A stretch of 64,000 nucleotides of DNA from JADCRZ01 sp037718865. GTDB lineage: Bacteria; Bacteroidota; Bacteroidia; Chitinophagales; Chitinophagaceae. Positions 18,881 through 26,982 of the stretch are shown piece after piece. Made by a program: the position numbers and the translations under genes. The first letter of the stretch is position 1; each line of letters opens with the position of its first letter. The stretch lies in NCBI GenBank assembly GCA_037718865.1, contig JBBJMP010000003.1, positions 124,001 through 188,000 of the forward strand, in the 5' to 3' direction. Below the pieces are notes generated by a model. It did no database searches, was not told where the DNA came from, and worked only from the letters and a program-made list of their open reading frames with translations.

Positions 18881-20443
18881 TTACTGGTAAGCATCTCCTC
18901 CCCGGACATTGGGATGGTCAGGCATCCGGAAGAGTTCAGGCTGCTCGTCGGTGATGAGTTTATCGAGGTGGTTTTTCAGGATATTATCAAGTGTGCTGTA
19001 GTTATAACGGTCTCCGTTTAACCCTCTTTTACAAGCTGCTTCCAGGCGTTCAGGGCCGTATTTGTGCCCAAGGCGAAGTATACCCTTGCAGGCATTAAAG
19101 GCTTGTTGGATAACGGGCCTACTCTTCAATACCTTCCCCACATACTGGTGTGTGTGGGTGCCTATTTTGGCAGCTTGCCCAAGGAAGTAATCCTGATCCC
19201 ATCCATTCTGTTCGGCCACCTTTTGATGATGAATGGGCATGTGTTCTATAACGGTAGTAAAACCACCTTTTTTATAACTCCTTCTATGCATAGCAATACG
19301 GTTCAGTTCAAAGAAAACCTCCACCGTATCGGTATCATAGTTTACCGCTACCTTTTTACCAATATACTTGCAGGGAACGCTGTAATGGTGACCGTCTTCG
19401 CAGAGTGTGATATGATAGTCCATTTTAACCTTGCACTCGGCTTTATAGCGAATAACAAAAGGAGTTGATGGAAGGGGTTGCAATAACCCTTTTTCCAGTT
19501 CCAGGAACTGTTCCAGGCGACTGATCGCCTTTTTTTGAAAATCGGCTTGATGATGTAGTTCCAATTGCTTTTGGAAAGCGGCATTGATCTGTTCGAGGCT
19601 AAAGAACTCTGTGTCGCGTAAGGGGGCATACAGACGTTGATAAGTGAGCAAGACTTCCTTCTCTACTGGCGCTTTATCCTTAGGCTTGTATGGCCTTGCA
19701 GCGAACAGTGCCATGTTATTATGAAGGGCCCATTGCTCAAACACTTCTGTGAATATCGGCTCATACCTGCAGCTCTTTATTACAGCTGTACGCATATTAT
19801 CGCATTTGATACTAAAAGGCGCCCCTCCAAAATAAGCAAGGCTTGCGTTAAGGGCTTTAATAACGCTTGGCATCGTTTCATTTGCAAGAGCAATCGCGTA
19901 GCTATAACCGCTATATGGCAGTATGCTCACAAAAACGCAGCACTCAACCAGTGCTCCTGTAGATCTGTCGATGTAGCTTATTTTGTCCCCGGCAAAATCC
20001 ACCATCATCATCGCTGCCGGCTCATATTGCACATGAAAACTGGCCTGCTGTGGTAACATTAACTCTGCCAGCAACTCACAGAATTTCGAGTATTGATAAC
20101 CTTCAGGATGTTCCCTTATGTATTCCTGCCATAACAACATCCGGGTTACACCCGGACGCTGCAGTTCCGCAAAATAATACTCCCTACGGTTCACTATAAA
20201 CGCATTACGCGTATTCTGCTGGACGTTTCTGAAGGGGAAATGAGCAATCTCGGCCAGGACCGCATCGTCCATATTCAACAACTCTTCCAGGCTTTTAGGG
20301 CAGCTAGCCAGTCTTTCCTTGTATCGGTTTACTGTTGCCCTTGCTATTTTTAATTCCCGGGCTATCTGTCTTTCCGATAGCCCCCGCTGTAAGAGCAGGA
20401 TCATTTTACGTACCACTTTCATTTCAATCAATTTTTTGGACAT
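18881..20443 (-). CDS. istA: IstA, IS21-family DDE transposase
   Basis: The 520-residue protein starts with a Hin-type helix-turn-helix ('LQRGLSERQIARELKIARATVNRY', about 15-40), followed by the integrase (rve) core with 'MMMVDFAGDKI' (first Asp), 'FSIKCDNMRTAV' (second Asp) and 'KDKAPVEKEV' (Glu). A Mu-transposase-type C-terminal beta-barrel follows ('GHHYSVPCKYIGKKVAVNYDTDTVEVFF'). It is intact and carried in the element's natural istA-istB order. The element may still be mobile. Confidence 0.95.
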   Translation of the reverse strand: MSKKLIEMKVVRKMILLLQRGLSERQIARELKIARATVNRYKERLASCPKSLEELLNMDDAVLAEIAHFPFRNVQQNTRNAFIVNRREYYFAELQRPGVTRMLLWQEYIREHPEGYQYSKFCELLAELMLPQQASFHVQYEPAAMMMVDFAGDKISYIDRSTGALVECCVFVSILPYSGYSYAIALANETMPSVIKALNASLAYFGGAPFSIKCDNMRTAVIKSCRYEPIFTEVFEQWALHNNMALFAARPYKPKDKAPVEKEVLLTYQRLYAPLRDTEFFSLEQINAAFQKQLELHHQADFQKKAISRLEQFLELEKGLLQPLPSTPFVIRYKAECKVKMDYHITLCEDGHHYSVPCKYIGKKVAVNYDTDTVEVFFELNRIAMHRRSYKKGGFTTVIEHMPIHHQKVAEQNGWDQDYFLGQAAKIGTHTHQYVGKVLKSRPVIQQAFNACKGILRLGHKYGPERLEAACKRGLNGDRYNYSTLDNILKNHLDKLITDEQPELFRMPDHPNVRGGDAYQ

Positions 20444-20562
20444 GCCTTATGAAGTTTAGTGTAGTATTAAACCCACGAAGCAATGTCAATTGGTTTTATA
20501 AATTGACGATCTGAAAAAGGATGATTTATAACAAACAGCTCATTCAAGCAAAGCCAAAGACC

Positions 20563-20765
20563 TGGCTCTTATCCTGTGGAATTTTTGGTATCATATCTGC
20601 GGAATGTCCGAATTTATATACCGGAAAATTAAGTGGCTCTTATCTGCGGAATGGTGGCTCTTATCCTGTGGAACAGGTGGCTCTTATGGCGTGGAATTTT
20701 TGGTATCTTATCCGGTGGAACGATGGCTCTTATCTTGCGGAATAGTGGCTTTTATAGTGTGGAAT
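20563..20765. repeat. IS21 right-end repeat array (8 units)
   Basis: Eight copies of tggctcttat-N4-tgGGAA-like 18- to 20-mers start near 20563, 20587, 20634, 20655, 20678, 20701, 20724 and 20746. The spacing of 21-24 bp is broken by one ~47-bp gap. They face the transposase genes as inverted relatives of the left array. This is more units than the left end and not a CRISPR array (units vary and there are no spacers of uniform length). Confidence 0.8.
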
Positions 20766-20771
20766 ACTCAG

Positions 20772-21045
20772 TTGCAGCCTCAATGCCAGAAATAGCCTGG
20801 GAAAAAAAATCTTCTTTTATATCAGGCAGCACCACTCCAATAATGAAAGTCCTTTTTTGTTTAAAAAAAATAGCCTGGGTATTTGGTTCATATCCCAATT
20901 CATTAGCGAGCTGGTGTACCTTTTGCGTTGTACCCAGTCCAATGCGAGGATGATTACTTAATGCCCGGGACACAGTAGATACAGACACATTAAGTTGCCT
21001 GGCAATTTGTTTAATTGTAGGAGGGTTGCTTTGCTGTTTGTTCAT
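20772..21045 (-). pseudogene. LacI regulator, segment 1 (N-terminus, DNA-binding domain)
   Basis: The start is chosen as the ATG at 21045 (MNKQQSNPPTIKQIARQLNV), directly before the usual LacI HTH; an in-frame ATG at 21081 adds 12 unlikely residues. The piece encodes the HTH, the hinge ('QLANELGYEPNTQA') and the first effector strand ('FIIGVVLPDI'), then 'AISGIEAAT' up to the IS21 boundary. Translation would continue a few codons (EYSTL) into the IS before a stop, so a ~97-residue stub with a DNA-binding domain could still be produced. Lacking dimer-forming lobes, it is unlikely to repress well. Confidence 0.92.
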
Positions 21046-21175
21046 CAACCATAAATGTACAATAAAATGGAAGGAGTACAAAAACCGACCACATCAGGCA
21101 AATGTGTATGTTTATTTCGATAACAAGCTAAGTTTGTTGTGGTTATGACACCTGGTCAGACCCTTAAAAACAGGG

Positions 21176-21814
21176 TTATTCAAATATTAGCCTGCCAAAA
21201 AAAATGGGTAAATGGAAATTGGGGATGTCGGCAATGATGTTTGACCAGGTCATAAAATGCGGTTCAGGTAGCAAATCGCCGCATTTATAAAAATTTGCTT
21301 TACATCGTAATCCTTTTAGTTTTTGAATGGGGCTATGGATAAATATGCTTGAAGGTATTACCAATGTCAAATGCCAGATAAATCCTTCCCCATTATTAGA
21401 GGTGGTGATTGATTTTCTTTTAAGGTTGTCCACAAGAGCTGTTTCAAGTAATTGTCGGTCATTTTTTGACGAACCGTATCCAACCAGCGCTGTTCCTATA
21501 CAATTAATCTCAATGTTATAATAAGTGGCACCTTCATCAAAACTTATAAAAAATTCTACACAACTGTCTTCATAAACAGGGCTGTTAGTGGAATGGTTAA
21601 TGGCTCTTATGTGCTTTTCTTCAACAAAGTATTTTAAAAAAATATTTGATGAGTTATGGGCAATGGCGAAAGAAACTTTTGGTTTCCACTGCAATCCAGG
21701 CCAGGGTTCATACTGAATCTTATTTTTGTTAAATGAGTCGAGTAAATTAGATGCATCCTCCAGGCAATTGTCTTCGATATTGTCGGAAATGCATTTTACC
21801 TTTATCTCTTTCAT
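21176..21814 (-). CDS. Carbohydrate-binding family 9 (CBM9)-like protein
   Basis: The start at 21814 (MKEIKVKCI) gives 212 residues; an ATG at 21841 is also possible. The core 'WPGLQWKPKVSFAIAHNSSNIFLKYFVEE' and 'VYEDSCVEFFISFDEGATYYNIEINCIGTALVGYG' match the CBM9-like fold found as stand-alone proteins in Bacteroidota. The 'P(H)FMTWSNI' and 'PNFHLPIFFGRLIFE' ending is also typical. There is no clear signal peptide, so it is probably cytoplasmic. It sits between nagB and lacI on the same strand (88 bp and 130 bp gaps). Its biochemical role is not established. Confidence 0.75.
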   Translation of the reverse strand: MKEIKVKCISDNIEDNCLEDASNLLDSFNKNKIQYEPWPGLQWKPKVSFAIAHNSSNIFLKYFVEEKHIRAINHSTNSPVYEDSCVEFFISFDEGATYYNIEINCIGTALVGYGSSKNDRQLLETALVDNLKRKSITTSNNGEGFIWHLTLVIPSSIFIHSPIQKLKGLRCKANFYKCGDLLPEPHFMTWSNIIADIPNFHLPIFFGRLIFE

Positions 21815-21902
21815 TTTAGTTATATTATTTAACAAAGGCATTGAGTTAAAAAAGGAGGCGAAGTAGAAACAACGCCCCGTATTGCTTGCTATATGAAAAA
21901 AC

Positions 21903-23828
21903 TTAAAAATGCCATCTTACAAATGCTTCCATGGCTGCGTACTCGGCCAGGCCTAGTTTATTATAGAGTGAGGCTGTAGTGCTGTTTCTTTCTTCGGCCC
22001 TTTGCCAAAATTCCCTGTTATCGCTGCCCTGAAATACTACCCCGTCTTTTTGTGATTGATGTTTGAAAATGCCGTGACGTTTTTTCAATACCTGGTCGGG
22101 ACTCATGGGTACAACCATTTCTATTAAATCAATATCCCATTCTGCCCAGGCTCCCTTGTATAACCATACCCAGCAATCCTCCATAAAGTCTTTGTGCTTT
22201 AATCTTTTGACGGCCTCAAAAACTCCATCCAGGCAAACCTTGTGTGTACCATGGGGGTCAGCCAAATCCCCGGCAGCAAAAATCTGGTGAGGTTGTATTT
22301 TTTCAATCAGGTCGGTTATTATTCTAAAATCATCTTCGCCAATGGGTTTCTTTTCAATAGCGCCAGTTTCATAAAAAGGAAGATTTAAAAAATGGGCATT
22401 TTCCATGGGCACCCCTACAAATCGGCAGGTATTTTTTGCTTCGCCTTTACGTATCAATCCTTTTACATAGCGCAGTGCAGGTATATCCTTTTCCCCATCT
22501 TTTTTTACATTTAAAAAATCCAATGCCTCATTATAAAGGCTATCTGTTTCGGGGCTTTGTATTTTGAATTTATCGCTGTATTCCTTTACAAATTCAATAA
22601 ACCGAAATGCCTCATCATCAGCTACAGCAATGTTCCCGCTTGTTTGATAGGCTACATGCACCTCATGTCCATGATCTACCAGGCGTTGAAAAGTGCCCCC
22701 CATTGAAATGATATCATCATCGGGATGCGGGCTGAAAATCAATACGCGCTTCTTAAAAGGCAACGCCCTTTCAGGACGATTGCTATCATCGGCGTTTGGC
22801 TTACCACCTGGCCAGCCTGTAATGGTATGCTGCAATTGGTTAAACACAAAAATATTCAAATCGTGTACTTGCCCGTACAAAGTCAGTAAATCACTTAATC
22901 CATTTTCATTATAATCAGTAGCGGTAAGTTTTAAAATTGGTTTACCTATCATAACTGAAAGTTGCGATACCGCCTTCTTAATCATTTTGTCATCCCAGCT
23001 AACTTCGTCAGTAAGCCAGGGAGCCTTTATCCTGGTTAATTCAGATGATGCAGCTTCATCTAAAATAAACATAGTATTATGATGTCCCTGAAGGCAGGAA
23101 GCTGGAACAAATTCGGTAACCGGACCCTCAACAGCCTTTTTAATAATCGCAGATTTGCTTTCGCCTAATGCTACCAACAAAATTCGTTTGGCTTTTAAAA
23201 TAGTTCTTACGCCCATGGTTATCGCCTTTCTTGGCACTTTGCTCATGGAGCCAAATTCAAAGGCGGCATCGGAACGGGTGGAGTGTTCGAGGGTGATCAG
23301 CCTGGTGACAGAATTGATATGAGAGCCAGGTTCATTAAAACCTATATGTCCGTTTCGTCCAATTCCCAACAATTGAAAATCCAGTCCTCCAACTTCTTTT
23401 ATTTTCTTTTCATATTCATCGCAATGGCGCTTTATATTTTCCTGTGCAATCTGGCCATTGGGAATGAAACAGTTTGAATCATCTATATCTATATGCGAAA
23501 AGAAGTTTTCCCGCATATAATGATAATAACTTTTGCTGGAATCTTCTGAATTCAATTGATAATATTCATCGAGGTTGAAACAAATTACGTTTTTAAAGCT
23601 CAGCCCATCCTCGCGGTGCATCCGTATCAATTCGTTATACACTCTTTTTGGAGTAGAGCCAGTTGCGAGACCCAGCACTGCCGGCATTCCTGTAGCCTTT
23701 TTTGTCTTTATAATTTCAGCAATTTCATTTGCAATTACCTTTGATGCTTCAATTGCTGAGGGATATATTATAGTAGGAATTTTCTCAAAAGAAAATGTAG
23801 TTACTAAGGAAGGTGTGTCAATGTTCAT
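21903..23828 (-). CDS. nagB: Glucosamine-6-phosphate deaminase fused to a PIG-L/LmbE-like domain
   Basis: The 641-residue cytoplasmic protein has a NagB domain at about 25-275 ('VLGLATGSTPKRVYNEL', 'NLDEYYQL', 'LLGIGRNGHIGFNEPGS'). This turns glucosamine-6-phosphate into fructose-6-phosphate and ammonia. A second domain (about 370-600) starts 'RVLIFSPHPDDDIISMGGT', the zinc-binding start of PIG-L deacetylases, with 'GDLADPHGTHKVC' later. This long two-domain form is common in Bacteroidota and annotated as NagB. The role of the second domain is unproven; it might deacetylate amino-sugar derivatives. It is divergent from the truncated sugar transporter, with an operator-like site between. It would be the entry point for GlcNAc freed by the GH20 enzymes; no nagA is seen here. 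Confidence 0.9.
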   Translation of the reverse strand: MNIDTPSLVTTFSFEKIPTIIYPSAIEASKVIANEIAEIIKTKKATGMPAVLGLATGSTPKRVYNELIRMHREDGLSFKNVICFNLDEYYQLNSEDSSKSYYHYMRENFFSHIDIDDSNCFIPNGQIAQENIKRHCDEYEKKIKEVGGLDFQLLGIGRNGHIGFNEPGSHINSVTRLITLEHSTRSDAAFEFGSMSKVPRKAITMGVRTILKAKRILLVALGESKSAIIKKAVEGPVTEFVPASCLQGHHNTMFILDEAASSELTRIKAPWLTDEVSWDDKMIKKAVSQLSVMIGKPILKLTATDYNENGLSDLLTLYGQVHDLNIFVFNQLQHTITGWPGGKPNADDSNRPERALPFKKRVLIFSPHPDDDIISMGGTFQRLVDHGHEVHVAYQTSGNIAVADDEAFRFIEFVKEYSDKFKIQSPETDSLYNEALDFLNVKKDGEKDIPALRYVKGLIRKGEAKNTCRFVGVPMENAHFLNLPFYETGAIEKKPIGEDDFRIITDLIEKIQPHQIFAAGDLADPHGTHKVCLDGVFEAVKRLKHKDFMEDCWVWLYKGAWAEWDIDLIEMVVPMSPDQVLKKRHGIFKHQSQKDGVVFQGSDNREFWQRAEERNSTTASLYNKLGLAEYAAMEAFVRWHF

Positions 23829-23969
23829 TTCTGTTTGCTTTATTTTTTATCTAAAAAGTATATTTCTTGTACCGACTACTAAAAATTACATTTTAAAAGA
23901 CGCGGATTAAATGGCATCATCAAGCCCATCATTAAAAACAAATTTATTGTATTAACATCTCCATTTGTT

Positions 23970-23985
23970 GCGCAAACGGTTGTAC
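23970..23985. promoter_or_regulatory. LacI-family operator-like palindrome between nagB and nagP remnant
   Basis: The sequence gcgcaaacggttgtac lies in the divergent region. It is followed by TTTG (23989-23992) and TACTTTAA (24009-24016), a possible Bacteroidota -33/-7 pair for the plus strand. It nearly matches the susC-A site. Binding by the now broken LacI protein is inferred. Confidence 0.5.
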
Positions 23986-24057
23986 GAATTTGAACAATCG
24001 ATTGCGCATACTTTAACCATAAGATTAAAGTATTTTTAAAACCTTAAACAGTTTGAT

Positions 24058-24237
24058 ATGCAGCACAACCAAAACAGCAGCAGAAATGCTATGGTAATAA
24101 TAGCCATTTTATTTTTTGTATTCGGGTTTGTAACCTGGTTAAATGGCCCACTGATAACATACGTGAAACTGGCTTTTGGACTCGATACCGATTCCAAAGC
24201 ATTTATGGTTACTACCACTTTTTATGTGGCCGGGTAA
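24058..24237 (+). pseudogene. Truncated N-terminus of a NagP-type sugar MFS transporter
   Basis: Fifty-nine codons from the ATG at 24058 read 'MVIIAILFFVFGFVTWLNG', then 'LITYVKLAFGLDTDSKAFMV' and 'TTTFYVAG', then TAA. This is the first transmembrane segment and the start of the second in the Bacteroidota GlcNAc/glucose/galactose permease group (usually ~400 residues). About 85% of the gene is missing. The stop lies inside a palindrome that marks the deletion joint. Placement divergent from nagB supports a former GlcNAc permease. Confidence 0.8.
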
Positions 24238-24248
24238 ACCGGCCACAT
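24224..24248. terminator. Perfect 10-bp palindrome at the nagP truncation joint
   Basis: ATGTGGCCGG, loop GTAAA, CCGGCCACAT is an exact hairpin followed by TTTAAATTT. It could act as a terminator. It may equally be the scar of the deletion, since the left arm is transporter coding sequence. Confidence 0.5.
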
Positions 24249-24262
24249 TTAAATTTAATAAG

Positions 24263-25114
24263 ATGCATTGTTTCAATATTGTCAAAAAGCTTTACGCCAA
24301 CTGTTTTTACCGTAAAAATTATTGTTTGCAAGTACTGGCATTATGCCTGGTATTATTTGGCTGTAGCATGAACGCTGTTGCCCAGCAAAAAAAGAAGTGG
24401 AAACTTATCTGGAAAGATGAATTCAAACATGATGGCCTTCCCGATGAAAGTAAATGGGGTTTTTCTCCCCGAACAAAAGCCAATTGGGCCTGCTACTGCT
24501 ACAACGATACTTCAACGGCGGTAGTACGAAACGGTAAACTTCTGTTAAGAGGCATTGTTGCCGATAAACGCACCAACGATACAGCCCGGTATCAAACCGG
24601 TTGTATTCATACAAAGGGTAAATTTTTTTTTTTATATGGAAAGATGGAGGTGAGGGCAAAACTTCCCCAGGGTACAGGATCGTGGCCTGCTATTTGGTTA
24701 ATGCCCGAAGAGGCGGTGTATGGTGGCTGGCCGCACAGCGGCGAAATTGATGTAATGGAACACTTGAATTACGATAGCATTTTTTACCAAACCCTGCACA
24801 GCCATTACATTGATGGGTTAAAAGAAAAGAACAATCGAAAATACTTCAATACTGCTTCTTTTAAAACAGGAGATTATAACGTGTATGGCATGGAATGGAG
24901 CGAGGAAAAAATAGAATTTTTTATCAACGGAAAGCGCACCTTTACGTATCCTAAAATCCAAAACGATACCACAGGTGTACAATGGCCTTTCGACAAAAAG
25001 TTTTACATCATCCTTAACCAGGCATTGGGTGGTAGCTGGGCAGGGCCAATAGGCGACAATGATTTGCCCCAGCAAATGGAAATTGATTATGTGCGGGTTT
25101 ACCAGGCTAAATAA
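24263..25114 (+). CDS. GH16-family secreted glycoside hydrolase
   Basis: The start is best placed at the ATG at 24263, giving 283 residues with an export signal ('LALCLVLFGCSMNAVAQ', either a loose lipobox at Cys34 or a cut after VAQ). An upstream TTG frame would run through the transporter remnant. The catalytic motif is 'GEIDVMEH' with Glu161, Asp163 and Glu166. 'GSWPAIWLMPEE', 'YNVYGMEWSEEKIEFFINGK' and 'NQALGGSWAGP' are typical of GH16. GH16 members cut beta-1,3/1,4-glucans, galactans or, in some subfamilies, mucin-type poly-LacNAc endo-beta-galactosyl bonds. The amino-sugar setting suggests the last, but this is inference. Confidence 0.9.
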   Translation: MHCFNIVKKLYANCFYRKNYCLQVLALCLVLFGCSMNAVAQQKKKWKLIWKDEFKHDGLPDESKWGFSPRTKANWACYCYNDTSTAVVRNGKLLLRGIVADKRTNDTARYQTGCIHTKGKFFFLYGKMEVRAKLPQGTGSWPAIWLMPEEAVYGGWPHSGEIDVMEHLNYDSIFYQTLHSHYIDGLKEKNNRKYFNTASFKTGDYNVYGMEWSEEKIEFFINGKRTFTYPKIQNDTTGVQWPFDKKFYIILNQALGGSWAGPIGDNDLPQQMEIDYVRVYQAK

Positions 25115-25163
25115 AAAGGTAAACGCCAATCATCGAAACCATTTTTTTAACGAACGCTTTATC

Positions 25164-26834
25164 ATGACGTTAACTGGCTTTTGTAAATTGCATTTTTTTT
25201 GGTGGGCAATACTGTCAAGTGTTTGTGTGCAGGCACAGGTAAACATTATTCCGCAGCCCGCCATTTTGCACATCTCTCCCGGCCATTTTATTATTGATAA
25301 TAATACTGCTTTAAAATTTGGCCCGGGCAACAGCGATTGTTCTGCACTGGCTAATTATTTTGCCGGACATGTTAACCGTGTGTCAGGCATTAAGCTGCCT
25401 GTAAACCGCCGGGCAACCAAATACATCCATTTTGGTATAAACAAAACAATAGGGTTAAGCTCCGAGGCGTATCAGCTTACTGTTTCGCCAACTGCCATAA
25501 ACATATCAGCAGGATCGAAGGCAGGTATCTTTTATGCTTTCCAATCCCTCATACAAACGCTGCCGGCCATCCGCACCAATGTGGAGCTGGCTGTACCCTG
25601 CATGCAAATAATAGATTCACCCCGTTTTAAATGGCGTGGCTTTATGCTGGATGTCAGCCGTCATTTTTATTCTGTTGATGCCATTAAAGAAGTTATAGAC
25701 CTGCTTGCTTTGCATAAAATGAACGTGCTGCACTGGCACCTGACCGACAACGAAGGATGGCGACTTGAAATAAAGAAGTACCCAAAGCTTACCAATGTTG
25801 GCGCCTTCAGAAACGAAATGCCCGGAAGTGTTTTTTACAAGAAAGATTCGCTGCCGCTTACGGGTACACCATACCGCTACGGCGGTTATTACACACAGCA
25901 GCAGGCCAAAGATGTGGTTGCTTACGCGACATCAAAAAACATTATGGTTGTTCCTGAAATAGAAATGCCCGGCCATTCAGGGGCGGCATTGGCTGCCTAT
26001 CCTCAATTTTCGTGTACCCACCTGTCCCAGCAGGTACCCAACGCCAGCACATGGAATGGACACACTGATTCGGCGATGTTGGCTGTAAATTATTGCGCGG
26101 GTAACGACAGTTCTTTTTTATTTTTACAGGATATTTTGGCTGAAGTAATGGACATTTTTCCCTCAGCATACATTCATATCGGTGGCGATGAAGTGGATAA
26201 GACCTACTGGAAGAAATGCCCTCGCTGCCAGCAAAGAATGCATACCGAAGGACTTAACAACGAGGAGGAATTGCAGGGTTATTTCATTAAACGTGTAGAA
26301 AAATATCTGCTGGCGCACAACAAAAAATTACTGGGTTGGGATGAAATACTGGAAGGAACTCTTGCACCCACGGCAACCGTTATGAGTTGGCGTGGTGAGA
26401 AGGGGGGCATTGCAGCCGCTAAACAACACCACGATGTAATTATGTCGCCAAGCGATCCGCTGTACTTCAACCGGTACCAGGCCGATCCGCAGTACGAACC
26501 TTTGGCGGCTAAGTTTTCCATCAATACTTTGGAGCGGGTGTATCAATATAATCCCCAGCCAAATGCGCTAACCAATCAACAAAAAACATTTATTATTGGC
26601 GGTCAGGCAGCCATCTGGACCGAATTTGTTTCATCGGTAGAACACCTTGAATACATGCTTCTGCCACGGATGCCAGCCATGGCTGAGGCATTATGGACAC
26701 CTCTTGAGAAAAAGAGTTTTACAGGATTTGTTGAACGGCTGAACGGATGGCATTTTAACGCGTGGCAGCAAAAAGGCATCCGCTTTCATCCGGCATATTT
26801 TACAAGCCAAACCCATGAAGCAAACAGAAAATAA
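25164..26834 (+). CDS. GH20 beta-N-acetylhexosaminidase (first of three)
   Basis: The ATG at 25164 starts a signal peptide (ending 'CVQAQ') and a 556-residue protein. An upstream in-frame start inside the GH16 gene is rejected. The N-terminal GH20b domain (about 25-150) precedes the barrel ('WRGFMLDVSRHFYSVDAIK', 'NVLHWHLTDNEGWRLEIKKYP'). The catalytic pair is 'HIGGDEVD' with Asp342-Glu343, and 'MSWRGEKGG' and 'GGQAAIWTEFV' line the site. It removes terminal beta-GlcNAc or GalNAc by substrate-assisted catalysis. The gap to the GH16 stop is 49 bp, suggesting co-transcription. It lacks the C-terminal extra domains of the second copy. Confidence 0.95.
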   Translation: MTLTGFCKLHFFWWAILSSVCVQAQVNIIPQPAILHISPGHFIIDNNTALKFGPGNSDCSALANYFAGHVNRVSGIKLPVNRRATKYIHFGINKTIGLSSEAYQLTVSPTAINISAGSKAGIFYAFQSLIQTLPAIRTNVELAVPCMQIIDSPRFKWRGFMLDVSRHFYSVDAIKEVIDLLALHKMNVLHWHLTDNEGWRLEIKKYPKLTNVGAFRNEMPGSVFYKKDSLPLTGTPYRYGGYYTQQQAKDVVAYATSKNIMVVPEIEMPGHSGAALAAYPQFSCTHLSQQVPNASTWNGHTDSAMLAVNYCAGNDSSFLFLQDILAEVMDIFPSAYIHIGGDEVDKTYWKKCPRCQQRMHTEGLNNEEELQGYFIKRVEKYLLAHNKKLLGWDEILEGTLAPTATVMSWRGEKGGIAAAKQHHDVIMSPSDPLYFNRYQADPQYEPLAAKFSINTLERVYQYNPQPNALTNQQKTFIIGGQAAIWTEFVSSVEHLEYMLLPRMPAMAEALWTPLEKKSFTGFVERLNGWHFNAWQQKGIRFHPAYFTSQTHEANRK

Positions 26835-26982
26835 GGCAAAGGAAAAGGCTTCTGTTGCTGTATTAAAATTGAATGTGTTTGTTGGTAGAAATGAAGATGG
26901 CAGATGTTTAACATCGTCAGCATATATCTGCCGGAATAAAATAACTGAATAAAAATTTGTATAAAACCTAAACCAAGATTGT

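Larger units (their letters stand above)
17782..20771 (-). mobile_element. IS21-family insertion sequence in lacI
   Basis: The element is about 2990 bp, with istA and istB on the minus strand. The ends are near-perfect inverted repeats (ctaagtattccac at the left; reverse complement ctgagtattccac at the right). They are flanked by TTG (17779-17781 and 20772-20774), a short direct repeat. Removing the element and one TTG restores the LacI frame exactly. Both ends carry internal arrays of a ~20-bp repeat, as in other IS21 elements. Confidence 0.92.
14840..21045 (-). pseudogene. LacI-family transcriptional regulator interrupted by three insertion sequences
   Basis: Four minus-strand pieces make up one gene: 20772-21045 (N-terminus), 17457-17781, 16058-16276 and 14840-15070 (C-terminus). 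Removing three IS elements with one copy each of their duplications (TTG, TA and ACTTTAAT) leaves 1038 nt, exactly 346 codons including TAG, with no other stop. The N-terminus has the LacI helix-turn-helix ('TIKQIARQLNVSVSTVSRAL'). The rest is a periplasmic-binding-protein-like effector domain. Junctions read smoothly (GIEAAT-TLHHY, LAAS-TERLKGY, HKIKV-NKEII). The protein would have sensed a sugar and bound palindromic operators. Its place downstream of nagB on the same strand suggests control of amino-sugar use. The frame is otherwise intact, so the insertions look recent. No functional repressor is expected, though a short N-terminal HTH piece could still be made. Confidence 0.93.

Noticed and set aside
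20563..20765. Short repeat array that at first sight resembles a CRISPR
   Set aside because: Units vary, spacing is ~22 bp with no true spacers, and the array lies at an IS21 terminus with inverted copies at the other end.
24176..24262. Upstream TTG start for the GH16 gene
   Set aside because: It would run through the transporter remnant and the palindrome; the ATG at 24263 gives a proper export signal.
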